This document shows, piece by piece, positions 39,231-50,214 of a stretch of DNA of 64,000 bases. Within the stretch, counting starts at the first letter, position 1; every line of letters starts with the position of its first letter. The notes beneath the pieces are model-generated. The model saw only the letters and a program-made list of their open reading frames with translations. It was not told the origin of the DNA and did not search any database. The translations under genes and the position numbers were made by a program. This stretch comes from Uloborus plumipes (Eukaryota; Arthropoda; Arachnida; Araneae; Uloboridae): NCBI GenBank assembly GCA_038373865.1, contig JAXGGA010004757.1, forward strand, positions 20,804 to 84,803, in the 5' to 3' direction.

Positions 39231-40498
39231 TATATTAAATGTTATGCAACCAGGAAACATTATTCTTATTAGTTCCTTTTTTGCACAACAAAAAAAGGTA
39301 TTCAGGGTTTTTGCCAGTTTGCTATTGCCCATTTACTTTCGTATATAATATCAATACCAAATATAAAAGTAACTTTTCACTTCCTAAAAAATGTTATTTG
39401 AAAGCAGTTGATGCAATTCAATGCTGTCGTAAGAAATAATATTGGGGAAATCTTGGGAGGTTTGATCCGCTTTTAAAAAATATATTTTTCTTTTTCTTTT
39501 CTGACCGTTAGGAAATTTCCAAATTGTAATTATTCGTATTGGAAATTTGATATTAAAAAAAGTTTCTTCGATACACCCTAATGTATATATAATCTAACCC
39601 CAAAGAAAACACTTGAACTGGAAGTTATACTCTGTTTCGTTTAGTTAAGGGCAATAAGTGCGCTGAAGTACCCCCTTCCACTCTAAAAAACAACAATTTT
39701 TTTAACTACTACCTGGTCCTTTCAAGAAAAGAAACATTTTATCATTCACAGACGCATCCATACACTATGGAGACTCCCCCTCCCCAGTCCTTCAGCCGGA
39801 AGAGTAACTACAAAAAATTAATAGTTGGCTTATTCAAATTAAGATTTGTTTGCTTCAGAATACTTACCATTCAAGCTAAATAATACCATCATCTGTTTGA
39901 AACACTATTCTCAGAAAGTTGGACAAAAAAATACATCCACTTAACTGGTTCTCTGTTTTAACCGGACATATTTTATCAACGACAGAATTTTATTTTTCTC
40001 TTTAGGCATTATCCTCCTATCTTAAAAAAAAAAAAACTAATCTTCAGCAGAGACATTTTCGCCAGCTTATCTAAAAGTAATTACTTGCAGCAAAACAGAA
40101 ATATTTTCAATTTTGGTGAAGTAGTTCTTTCCAATCAAAGAACTTTTTTCATGCATTTCTAGCTGAAATCGTAAAACGTATGAGAAAAAAAAAATCAATG
40201 ATAATAAACGATGACTACTTTTATTTGTTTGTGATATTATTTTTTTATATGTTCTGCTTCTTTATAGAAAATGTCAATTTTAGATACATATTTGTCTTTT
40301 TTTTCCTCTTTCTTCTTGTATTTAAAACCATTACATTTTTTTTTACAGTGGTATTTTCATTTGTTAATTTGCATTATTATACTTCTGACAGCATTTCACT
40401 ACAGTAAATACAATCAACTCTCGATAACTCGAAACTTTTTAAGTCGGATTTTCCTTTACGTCAGAGTTTTAATTAGATTTCCATCTTCTATTTGAAGT
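39231..40498. other. No gene seen; possible Tigger end near 40410
   Basis: AT-rich. ACAATCAACTCTCGATAACTCG at 40408-40429 resembles a Tigger-type terminus but no partner end was found. Confidence 0.4.
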
Positions 40499-40805
40499 AC
40501 TTCTAATCTAATAACGTATTTCAGAAGAATGTAGTACCATCACATCGGTCAGGGGGTGAATATACAAGTTTGGCGCCTCGTTACAATACAGTTTTGGGGT
40601 CCTCTTGGTCTCTGTTCTTTTTCATCGAGTCTACCATGAACAGTGTTTATATGGAGTTAATATATTATCTTCTAGTTTTTTTAGTACTTCCTATCTAACA
40701 ACGTATTTCAGAAGAATGTAGTACCATCACATCGGTCAGGGGTGAATATACAAGTTTGGTGCCTTGTTACAATACATTTTTGGGGTCCCCTCGGTCTATG
40801 TAAAT
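40499..40805 (+). repeat. Tandem duplication, period 187 bp
   Basis: ACGTATTTCAGAAGAATG and the following about 95 bp (through TTTTGGGGTCC) occur at 40514 and again at 40701 with few differences. Confidence 0.85.
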
Positions 40806-43018
40806 CACTTATGTGAATTTATGTATAATTTTTGGGGCCCCTACGTCCGTGAAGATGGAGAGCCCCTGGCAATTGTAATGGTTACTACATTTTACATTCG
40901 CTACTGACACCGGTAGTGTCTAAATTTTCGTCTTCTATGTGAAAATGATCCAGACATGATGGATTGGTTGAAATGGTCCTATATTGTGGTCGTAATGATC
41001 ACCAGATATCTGACTATCAGCCTTTTCTCTGTGGAGTTTTCTACAGAATCAGGTGTACTGAACTTAAATACAGACCTCAACACTTGAAGACACAGAAATT
41101 GAATATAGGCTGATTGTAGTCCTTTCCGCTCAAGATCACTCGTTGAGGTGTGAGAATGAGGTAACAAAACTCTTTGAGTTATATTGCAAAATACATGTAT
41201 CAACAATCACGTGTTACGATCTGGTATAGTTTAAATAAATTAAAGAGTATAGTCGAAAAAGTAGTTAGCGGAAGCAAAACCAGATAAATATTTTAGGTAA
41301 TTGTATTTTTTGAAATAATTTGTCTACTAAAGGTGTTTAAAAATATATTACAGCATAAAACTATTCCTCTAAACAAAGCTTGAAAAGATTCAAGTTTGAA
41401 ATTAATTTCACGGTGGAGCATTCTCAAACTGAAAACACTCCCTGTTTAACAACCATTTATAATAAGCAAGCTTTGTGTAAATCTAGCTATCTAGACATTT
41501 ATTCCTCTTTATAGGCTTATTAATATTGTTACTTATTTTTCCAAGACTGTCTCGCATTTGCTAATTATTAAAGCTTAACTAGTTTAACGTGCTCCATTTA
41601 TTTTAATGGGTAAATGTGTGCTTAAACGAATTATATTGAAGCAATACAGTTGATTCTATCATTTAAATGAATAAATCCCACGACGAAAAGTGCGCGTTTG
41701 CTATGAAAGTTGTATACACACATTTAGGAGTTACAATTAGTTCAACGCAAGAAAATGGGAGATAAAATTAGCAATATTTTACAGTCAAGACAACATTTTG
41801 CATTGTATTTAAAATAGTTTAAATGCAACAGCTATTTATAAAGATTTTTTGCATGTTTTTAATATTACTCGCATAAAATTATTTTAATACATTGTAAATG
41901 ACTCATTTTGTCTGCTTGAGAATTTTTTTCCTTGTGCCTTTTTAATGCTGTCTCGTATAAATGTAATAATGCGTACCTTCCTACTCTTAAGCTTTTTACG
42001 TGGTGATTTGCATCGTAATTTTGTATAAACAATGGCTTAATACACTGTCGAGGGCCGGTAAAGGGAAGTAACTGCACATTTTTCATTTTCCTTTTTTTTT
42101 TTCGCATTTTTGTTTTCAACTTTTTTTTTTTTTTTTTTGTAGAACATGCTTATTTGGTTTCCGCTGAAAAAAAAAATTAGAAAAATACTTAAAAATCCTT
42201 CTTTTCCCTTTTGTTAAAATGGAATCCAAAACGCTTTTCTTCAAATATCTTGAAAACTCATTTCTGCACATACTGCTCTTTACAATCCCTCGGAAGAATA
42301 TTCCATACCTTCTTATCAAAATCTTATTAACGAACAAATAATGTAAAAGTAAAGAAAATCATCAAGCTTTACTTCAGAAAACATAATTGAACCTACCTAA
42401 TTGAATTAGATTTCGTTCATACATCTTTTCTCTCATAAATTGTATAAAACATAGGGATATATTTGAAGCGTAATTTCTCAAAATGAACGAACTATTAATA
42501 ATTTTCAAAGGAAGAAACACGGTGTTTTCTAACATTTAAGAGAATTAATTTCTTGAGATTCCTTAATAGAATCTGCGAAGTAATGTTACATTTTATTGAA
42601 AAAAACCTTATTGCTCTGATGCAAACGTAATTTGTTTTGCGATGTCATATCATCCTTTTCTTACCTTCTTCTAATAGTAATCAAATTTTTCTACTATCAA
42701 TTTTCTTCAATGAATCTATTGAAAATGAGTATTTAATTTGATGATGAATCAGCACTTGTATTTTGTAACATTGATAATTCTAACCATTGCAACCTTGATA
42801 ATTATAAACGTTTGTTTGTTTTTATTTCACGTAATTTTTTTTTATTTCAAGAAAGTAATTAAACACATAATTAATTACTTTCGTTAGGTAAAATTAATTT
42901 TGGTTCAAGTTTCAGCATCATCTCGACTCATATTGGCTTAAAACAGAAAATCTGGAGTGGACACCACACTACTTCCTTTCAAGTTTAAATTTCATAATAA
43001 ATGTCTTAAGTGTTAAAA
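40806..43018. other. No gene seen
   Basis: AT-rich with a T18-type run near 42120. Open frames on the minus strand at 40979, 41865 and 42116 have no recognisable domain. Confidence 0.5.
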
Positions 43019-43189
43019 TAAAGTCCGTCTCAAAAGTATAGTCACCCAACAAAATGTTCCTTTTAACTATAAAAAACTGAAAGTTCATCATTAATTACGT
43101 CATTATTTATTAACTATAACCATGATAATAAGATAAATATAAAAATATTTCACACTTGCTTCATGTACAAAAAAATTGAAACAAAAGGA

Positions 43190-43653
43190 TATAAAATATT
43201 TTTGGAAAAAAATTTGAACCGACTTCGGAACTTCACTCGGCAAGTGCTCTAAAAAGTAAAAAAAAAATATTCTTTGAACACCATCGACACTACATTTAAA
43301 CATAAGTTTTGAAGCCGGTGCAAAAACACTATATAGAATCATACGAAACTATAATTTAACTAATATATATATATAAATTGCAATGAATCCAGGTTCTTTA
43401 ATCGCATTCGCATACACTACATTGACAACCACATATTTATGTAATGGTACAAATATTCAACTCTTAATTTTCAATGGTTTCTCTGAAAAATGTAGTTAAA
43501 CATCACTTCACCTATAGTTTTTGCATCGACTTCAAAACTTATGTTTAAATGTAGTGTCGATGGTGTTTAAAGAATAAAATTATTTTTTACTTTTTAGAGC
43601 ACTTGCCGAGTGAAGTTCCGAAGTCGGTTCAATGTTTTTTCCAAAAATATTTT
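43190..43653. repeat. Foldback with about 140 bp arms
   Basis: The left arm 43190-43333 holds GAACCGACTTCGGAACTTC and CACCATCGACACTACATTT. Both recur inverted in the right arm 43513-43653. It lies between the outer and inner left motifs of the Tc1 element, so it appears nested there. Confidence 0.8.
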
Positions 43654-43659
43654 ATTTTA

Positions 43660-44299
43660 TTCTTTTTAGTGTAAATGTACATATGAAATAAGGTAATGTT
43701 TCCATTACAAAACTTCACCTAATTTGCTTAAGCAAATGCTTCATAAAATAAACTATGTAAGGAAAAAAAGAAAGAAAGTATCAACCCGTCTAAAATTTTA
43801 AACGATTGACACTAAAAAATAATCCTTGTTATTCTCTGGTATTTATTTGTGTACTAGTTTAATCAAAGGCTAAATATTAACGGCTTTTCAACTAATTTAT
43901 ATTTCAAAACAACACTAGATGCTGGCGGTTCATAAAATTTTACGACGTATTACGTACGTGGCACGCTAATGAGTTTCATGTTTGCTTCAGTTAAGCCTTC
44001 ATTCAAAATTTTCATTATCATTATAATAACTGTTTCATATCAATCACGTTTTGTAACAATGTATTTCATATTTAATCATTTAGGACAAATCGCTTTAAAT
44101 TTGAGCAAAAATTTGGAGATTTTCCTCACTTTCTTCAGAATTCCTTTATCAAAACTTATGTAAATTAAGACTAATAAAACCTGAAATATTACGAATCAAT
44201 TAGTACCTGGTACGACTTTCAGTTCGTTGGAGTTAAGGAGAAAAAAGCAGGACATAGAAAGATACTCGGTTTAAAATTTTCAAAAAGACCATAGAAATG
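43660..44299. other. No gene seen
   Basis: AT-rich sequence within the stretched left end of the Tc1 element. Confidence 0.45.
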
Positions 44300-44580
44300 A
44301 ATTTCATTATGCAATCCAGAGAAGCCTGGCGTTCAAAATGGTCATTATTACGATTACTGTGATCCCAATTTCTTTTTCGAAAGATTTCTGCAGGTTCCCG
44401 TTATCGAACCCGGACCACGAGAGGATGGGACCAATCGGAAAGAAAGACCTTTCTAACAAAAAAAGAATTTTTGAAATCGGTCCAGGCATCTTCGAGTAAT
44501 CTTGTAACATACCAAAAAAAAAAAAAATTCTCCGACGAATTGTATAACCTCCTCCTTTGTTGAAGTCGGTTAAAAATATC
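44300..44580 (-). repeat. Arthropod-type AACCGACTTC repeat
   Basis: On the minus strand it begins TTTTTAACCGACTTCAACAA then AGGAGGAGGTTATACAATTC, a head seen in many arthropod dispersed repeats (from memory). The open frame 44307-44582 is not a convincing gene. Confidence 0.45.
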
Positions 44581-44666
44581 ATTTAAATTTCATGTCTCAT
44601 AGTTTAGTCACAATTGAAAATTCTCTTGAAATCTGTTCAATAATTATATTCTTACTAGCTGTACCC

Positions 44667-44684
44667 GCACGGCTGTGCTCGTGC
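44667..44684 (-). terminator. Helitron 3' hairpin
   Basis: GCACG (44667-44671) pairs with CGTGC (44680-44684), 8-base loop, ending 8 bases from the terminal CTAG. Helitrons use such a subterminal hairpin as the rolling-circle stop signal. Confidence 0.75.
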
Positions 44685-44982
44685 ATAAAAAGAGGGGGGG
44701 GGGGGAGTCTGCGCATGGATTTGCCATTTTCGATTTATTAATCAAAGGAACACAGTTCAAAAAGAAAGAAATATTGAGAAGAAAACTAACAATTTTAATT
44801 TGAATTTAGTGTAAGAGATCGAATGATGCAACTTACAAAAATAGTACAAATAAAAAACTAAGACAAAGAAAATTAATCAGTATGACTTCCAATCAATCCC
44901 GATCTTGACTGGGAAACCAAGGCATACAATTTTTTTATACCACATATCCCAATTGGGGTGCCAGTTGGTGCTATATAAGTAG

Positions 44983-47900
44983 TTACTGCAGTATACTCCT
45001 ATAAACTATGTTAACCGATTTTTTTTGTTCAGCATAAATATGTAGATTTTGCGATTTCGAAACGCGTGAGCAAGCCACGTATAGCTGGCCGTGGGAAAAA
45101 CATGGCGTGCCCAAATGTAAACCGGCTACTTTTAAGGTTTGTCCCTGTGATTTATTGATTGTCATTGAAAATGCAACTTTTAATGGGAACTGCAAACGTT
45201 TAAAATTAAATGGTAAGTTATTAGGTATGATTGGGATACGTGGTATAAGAACATTGTCTCCTTTGGATTCTCCAGTTAAGATTTTGGCCTTCACAATATG
45301 CCTTCCTAGTTCTGTGACTCGCAACCTTGTACCGTTGCATAATCTTGGTGCGTCTAAATTACGCATCAACAAAACGGGTACACCGACTTTTAATTCCAAT
45401 TTATGTGATGGCACCCCTGATAACTCCAAAGAGTTTAGGAACTCCACAGGATAGCTGGTTGTGTCATCGGATGACATGACTGTGTCGATGGAGCTATACG
45501 TTAATGTTTCGCTTTTTATTTTGTCCAAGATTTTTTTATTAATTTTCGCAACAGTCTCATTTTTTGGTGCCAGTATAGTTCTTTCACACAACCAATTTTC
45601 GTCGAGAATGTGTTGTTGCAGATTTGTAAAAACTTGATGAATGAGCTCGTCTTCCGACTCCACAACATGGCAAAATTGGTGTGTGAAAAGAATCATACCT
45701 TCTTGATCGGTGTCTAGGTTGCCTTCACCAATTTCTAGGAGTTTTTGAGCATATTCTCCTGATTCGACATCGCTGAATAAGTGAACTCGCATGTTTCTAG
45801 TAAGATAAAGCTTTTCAACTTTAGTCCACAGATACGATGCTTTCAGGCATGCGTTAATTTCGTCTGCTGCAGTGCCTCTCTCGATAACAGGTAAAGTCTG
45901 TCTAAAATCCCCTGCCAATAACACTACCACACCACCCATCAACTTTTGATTGCTTTGAATGTCTTGTAGACAGCGATCAAGCGCTTCGATGGCTCGTTTG
46001 TGTGACATAGTGCACTCGTCCCACACGATCAGCTTACATTGTTGCAACAGGGCGCCGCGGGCGCTGTTCTTGCTGATGTTGCACGTTGGGGTTTCTTCGC
46101 TTGTCAGATTGAGAGGTAATTTAAAAACTGAATGTGCCGTCCGTCCACCGCTCAGTAATGTTGCAGCGATTCCAGAGGAAGCCACAGCTAATGCAACATT
46201 ACGGTCTTTACGAATTTTTGCTAGAAGCAAATTAAGCAGAAAAGTTTTGCCTGTACCGCCCGGGGCATCAAGGAAAAAAAGGCCACCTGCACCAAGCTCA
46301 ATTCGTTGAATTATTTTGTCATAAATTTCTCTTTGCTCGGGGAGCAAGCGTGGCTCAGTTTCGCTGACGTGGGCATCTAACAAAGCAGTATCGTAGCTTA
46401 GTTCTTTAATCAAATCTGTCGACAGCTCTCCTCGACGCTCTGGAGTGGGCATACCGAAGTCGGACAATTTCTTTCCGGAAATCCTTATCATTTTGTCCTC
46501 TATAAGACTCAATGCTTCATTCAAACAGAGATCGTTGTTGATTTGATCCATCCTTTCAAATCTGTGCGAGATATCCTCTGATAACGCAGTTTTATACTTA
46601 TCCCATAGTTGGAGAGGATTGGATAAACCGCAAGCGCATATCAATATTGCAAATAGCTCTCTTATTTGTGAAGGAGAGCGACACAGCACGGCCTCTTTCA
46701 TTGTGGCATCCCAGTGGTTGTCATCTTCCAACAACCCCAACTTCGCACACGCTTGTTGAAAAGTTTCAAGTTCTTGGCCGTCAACTGTTTTTAGATCCAA
46801 AAAGTTAGTGGGGCCCTGTATTACATTCAGTAGCATTCGCAAGCAGTAACATTCAAAGTTGCTAACGTGCACTGTGTAAATGCGCCCGAGAGCATCTCCC
46901 ACCTTCACACCTGGCCAGCCGTCGACAGGTGTTCCTTGCAAACGACGTTTCCATGTTTTCAAGGACACGTCCCATCTATAGAAGCGGGGCACATCAACAT
47001 AAAGTAGTGTTTTGGCAAATGCATCATTTTGGCAAAGTAAGAAGAATGCAGTTAGTGTCGTCTTAGGTGGTGCAGCCATTCTCTCTCTAAAATTATTTTC
47101 ATTGAAGTAAATTCGTTCACCGTTGGGCAGGTGTACCGCAAGATGAGTGACAGTTGGGTGTCTCTCATGCAGAGGCAGACCCAAGATCCGCCAAGCTGCT
47201 TCGCTACTACTAACATATCGGCCGGCTCGAAATGTTTGCACCTCATCTCTCGGGTCAATATTACTATTTCCTTGCTGCCGGATGTTAAAAATAGCCTGAT
47301 CGCTACCTTTGTTAATATATTTACAAATATATTTTATCGCCTGTACCGTATTGCAGAACTCTACATTTATGTGGCAATTAAAAATTTTAGAGAGAAGAGG
47401 AGAATATGGGACAATCCAGCTATTGTCAACTATTATTTCCTGTATTCCACCTCGGATTTTTTGAGTTATCGTTCGGCCACCATCTTCTGGTGCTCTACGT
47501 CTGTACAGAGGATAGCCTTTATCGTTGGTTTGAGTATCTTTTAGAAGTGCCCTTGGATACTTTTTGGTACATTTTCTTTCCTTCATACATGGTGACGACG
47601 GATTTAGTGCACCACAGGGACCGTGAATCATATTTTTGGTTACAGTATCATAGAGTTTTTGATCAGTTTCTGGATTTGGTATCTCCGCACTTATGAGTTC
47701 GTCAATTTGGTTAGGGCGCAATTTTTCCATCAACCACAGCAGTAAGTGCACGTGAGGCAAACCTCTTTTTTGCCACTCGATAGAGTACATGAAACACTTC
47801 ATATCGCCAAATATTTTACCTTTTGTAAGCAGAGCAACTAATTTTTGAACTTTTATTTTAAATACTCTGGCTGTTAAGTCATGTCTGTCCGTTGGATTTT

Positions 47901-50214
47901 GACCTGAAAAGAGCTCTCTATTGATTTCTGGCCAGGCGGGGTTACATGTCATTGTAATAAATAGATCAGGCCTCCCGTAGTTACGCACGTATGTGAACGC
48001 GTCCTGCGTGTATTCATGAAGATATCTCGGGCTATTTACAAATGATGACGGGAGAATTACCATTTGACCCAAGTTATTTGGATCTAAATCCGCATCATTT
48101 CTTATTGCGTCTTGTAAATGTATATAATGTTCTGCTCGCAGTTTCGTTTGGTTCAATGCAATAAACCTTAAACGTTCACTCTCCACTTTGACGAACATGT
48201 CCACCAAAAACTGAAGAAGGAGGAGTCTACAACGAAGCAATAAATTGAAATTGTTACGTCGTACCATCATATGATAGGCATAAAAGTCTTTGCAGGATAC
48301 TTTTTTGTTTGGTAAGGGTTGTTTTGTAACTGGATTAGTCTGAGGAATATCAAAACTGTACCCCTCTTGTCCTTTCCAAAAAATGATCGGGTACTCGAGA
48401 GCATCATAAAACCTATGAGTGTCCGGAACTCTAGTGAGTCGACCATCGTGCGCCTGAATAACGATGTCCCGAGACGCAGTTTGTTCATTATTTACTACGA
48501 CGGCAGCTATTTCATTTGTGGTCGGGGCATTGAATCGTCTTTCGTGTTCACCACATGGTACACGATCTGGGTGTATCACGATCTTGTAATTGTCGCTAGT
48601 TACTTTATCTTTAGCCATTTTAAATTCATGAACTAAAATATTGTGATCGTGCAGAACTTGTTGTATTTTTCTGACCGTGTTTCTTTCCACACCTTGTACG
48701 TACTCAGAACGCCTATTCACTTGTGCTTCCTCATCGCCCATAAAATAAACTTGCAAAAATTTTGGTTGCGTATTGGTAGCAGGAAGCAAACAGCCAATTG
48801 TGTGGTATATTTGCCCTTGTATTGTAAAAGTCGGGAAAAATCCAGGCATCGAAACAATGTTATCCGCCCCAAAAGATGTCATATGAAAGCATGTATTGTA
48901 TTTTCTTATGTTTTTTAGAAAACGGCGAGACTCATCCGTTTCATAAGAGAAAAGTTCTTTAAGAGGTTCAACTGGCTCTTCTATTGAAGGAATGGCTACT
49001 TTTCCACCCGAGCAACACATGCCTGCAGCTTCCTCTTTCCACTTAAGAGCACTGCAAAATATGCATTCTTTATTCATCATTTCTACTTTTATAAGCTTGT
49101 GGCTTTCGTAATCAAGAGTCTCGTCGTACTCAAATGCAGCTTTATCGAACACCCCCCACGTGTTTCTTGTGAATATTAGACGTCGCTGGTGTGCCCTTTC
49201 AGCAACAGCGCGTCTGCGTGACTCAGCTGCTGCAACGGTTTCTGTAGCTCTTTGAGATGCTAGATAATCAGCATTCTGTCGACGCCGAGCTAGGGACTGT
49301 TCAGGTGTCTCAGCAGCCCTTTGAGTTGCTAGATACTCAGCATGATGTCGACGTCGAGCTTGGGACTGTTCAGGTGTCTCAGCAGCCCTTTGAGATTCTA
49401 GATACTCAGCATGCTGTCGACGCCGAGCTTGGGATTGCTCAGGTGTCTCAGCAGCCCTTTGAGATTCTAGATACTCAGCATGCTGTCGACGCCGAGCTTG
49501 GGACTGTTCAGGTGTCTCAACAGCTCTTTGAGATTCTAGATACTCAGCATGCTGTCGACGCCGAGCTTGGGACTGTTCAGGTGTCTCAGCAGCCCGTTGA
49601 GATGAAAGATATTCAGCATACTGACGACGCCGATCTTGGGACTGTTCAGGTGTCTCAGCAGCCCTTTGAGATTCTAGATACTCAGCATGTTGTCGACGCC
49701 GAGCTTGGGTCTGTTCGGGTGTCTCAGCAGCCCTTTGAGATTCTAGATATTCAGCATGCTGTCGACGCCGAGCTTGGGACTGTTCAGGTGTCTCAGCAGC
49801 CCTTTGAGATTCTAGATATTCAGCATACTGACGACGCCGAATTTGGGACTGTTCAGGTGTCTCAGCAGCCCTTTGAGATTCTAGATATTCAGCATGCTGT
49901 TGACGCCGAGCTTGGGACTGTTCAGGTGTCTCAGCAGCCCTTTGAGATTCTAAATACTCAGCATGCTGTCGACGCCGAGCTTGGGACTGTTCAGGTGTCT
50001 CAGCAGCCCGCTGAGATGCCAGATATTCAGCATACTGACGACGCCGAGCTTGGGACTGTTCTGGTGTCTCATCCGCTCTGTGAGCTGCCTCACGCTCCGC
50101 CTGTTGAAACCTTCGTAGTTCGGCTTGTAGAAACGTTTCGTTAAGTCTAGCTGCTTTCGTAGTTCGAGCTTTATTAGAGCTTTGGGAAAGATTAGACTTA
50201 CGCTTTCGTGGCAT
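44983..50214 (-). CDS. Helitron RepHel protein (HUH endonuclease plus Pif1-like helicase)
   Basis: 1743 codons with no stop, from MPRKRKSNLSQ (a basic, possibly nuclear-targeting start). Residues 47-322 are twelve 23-residue repeats; a thirteenth worn unit ends in a basic stretch. A Helitron-like N domain follows, including FYAYHMMVRRNNFNLLLRC. The HUH replication initiator has RGLPHVHLLLWL near residue 820 (metal-binding His pair) and YICKYINKG near 965 (the tyrosines that cut and hold DNA). The helicase part has APGGTGKTFLL (Walker A, about 1320), IVWDECTMSHK (Walker B, about 1402), LLAGDFRQTLPVI and the C-terminal INKSQGQTL and YVACSRV motifs of the Pif1 group. All catalytic residues I can name are present, so the copy could be active. 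No extra OTU or AP-endonuclease domain is seen. Confidence 0.93.
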   Translation of the reverse strand: MPRKRKSNLSQSSNKARTTKAARLNETFLQAELRRFQQAEREAAHRADETPEQSQARRRQYAEYLASQRAAETPEQSQARRRQHAEYLESQRAAETPEQSQARRQQHAEYLESQRAAETPEQSQIRRRQYAEYLESQRAAETPEQSQARRRQHAEYLESQRAAETPEQTQARRRQHAEYLESQRAAETPEQSQDRRRQYAEYLSSQRAAETPEQSQARRRQHAEYLESQRAVETPEQSQARRRQHAEYLESQRAAETPEQSQARRRQHAEYLESQRAAETPEQSQARRRHHAEYLATQRAAETPEQSLARRRQNADYLASQRATETVAAAESRRRAVAERAHQRRLIFTRNTWGVFDKAAFEYDETLDYESHKLIKVEMMNKECIFCSALKWKEEAAGMCCSGGKVAIPSIEEPVEPLKELFSYETDESRRFLKNIRKYNTCFHMTSFGADNIVSMPGFFPTFTIQGQIYHTIGCLLPATNTQPKFLQVYFMGDEEAQVNRRSEYVQGVERNTVRKIQQVLHDHNILVHEFKMAKDKVTSDNYKIVIHPDRVPCGEHERRFNAPTTNEIAAVVVNNEQTASRDIVIQAHDGRLTRVPDTHRFYDALEYPIIFWKGQEGYSFDIPQTNPVTKQPLPNKKVSCKDFYAYHMMVRRNNFNLLLRCRLLLLQFLVDMFVKVESERLRFIALNQTKLRAEHYIHLQDAIRNDADLDPNNLGQMVILPSSFVNSPRYLHEYTQDAFTYVRNYGRPDLFITMTCNPAWPEINRELFSGQNPTDRHDLTARVFKIKVQKLVALLTKGKIFGDMKCFMYSIEWQKRGLPHVHLLLWLMEKLRPNQIDELISAEIPNPETDQKLYDTVTKNMIHGPCGALNPSSPCMKERKCTKKYPRALLKDTQTNDKGYPLYRRRAPEDGGRTITQKIRGGIQEIIVDNSWIVPYSPLLSKIFNCHINVEFCNTVQAIKYICKYINKGSDQAIFNIRQQGNSNIDPRDEVQTFRAGRYVSSSEAAWRILGLPLHERHPTVTHLAVHLPNGERIYFNENNFRERMAAPPKTTLTAFFLLCQNDAFAKTLLYVDVPRFYRWDVSLKTWKRRLQGTPVDGWPGVKVGDALGRIYTVHVSNFECYCLRMLLNVIQGPTNFLDLKTVDGQELETFQQACAKLGLLEDDNHWDATMKEAVLCRSPSQIRELFAILICACGLSNPLQLWDKYKTALSEDISHRFERMDQINNDLCLNEALSLIEDKMIRISGKKLSDFGMPTPERRGELSTDLIKELSYDTALLDAHVSETEPRLLPEQREIYDKIIQRIELGAGGLFFLDAPGGTGKTFLLNLLLAKIRKDRNVALAVASSGIAATLLSGGRTAHSVFKLPLNLTSEETPTCNISKNSARGALLQQCKLIVWDECTMSHKRAIEALDRCLQDIQSNQKLMGGVVVLLAGDFRQTLPVIERGTAADEINACLKASYLWTKVEKLYLTRNMRVHLFSDVESGEYAQKLLEIGEGNLDTDQEGMILFTHQFCHVVESEDELIHQVFTNLQQHILDENWLCERTILAPKNETVAKINKKILDKIKSETLTYSSIDTVMSSDDTTSYPVEFLNSLELSGVPSHKLELKVGVPVLLMRNLDAPRLCNGTRLRVTELGRHIVKAKILTGESKGDNVLIPRIPIIPNNLPFNFKRLQFPLKVAFSMTINKSQGQTLKVAGLHLGTPCFSHGQLYVACSRVSKSQNLHIYAEQKKSVNIVYRSILQ
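49249..50076 (-). repeat. Twelve 69 bp coding repeats in the Helitron protein
   Basis: Each unit encodes 23 residues of the form AAETPEQSQARRRQHAEYL plus ESQR. Units differ at a few positions (H/Y, A/D/I after SQ, E/A/S/T before SQ). Charged, helix-forming and strongly basic-acidic alternating; likely a long helix. Also open antisense over 888 bases, a by-product of the repeat. Confidence 0.95.

Noticed and set aside
47131..48918. Several + strand frames of 90-137 codons
   Set aside because: Shadows of the Helitron protein, whose motifs are all on the minus strand.
49257..50144. 295-codon + strand frame opposite the Helitron repeats
   Set aside because: Antisense of the 69 bp coding repeats; the period is a multiple of three, so the opposite strand stays open by chance.
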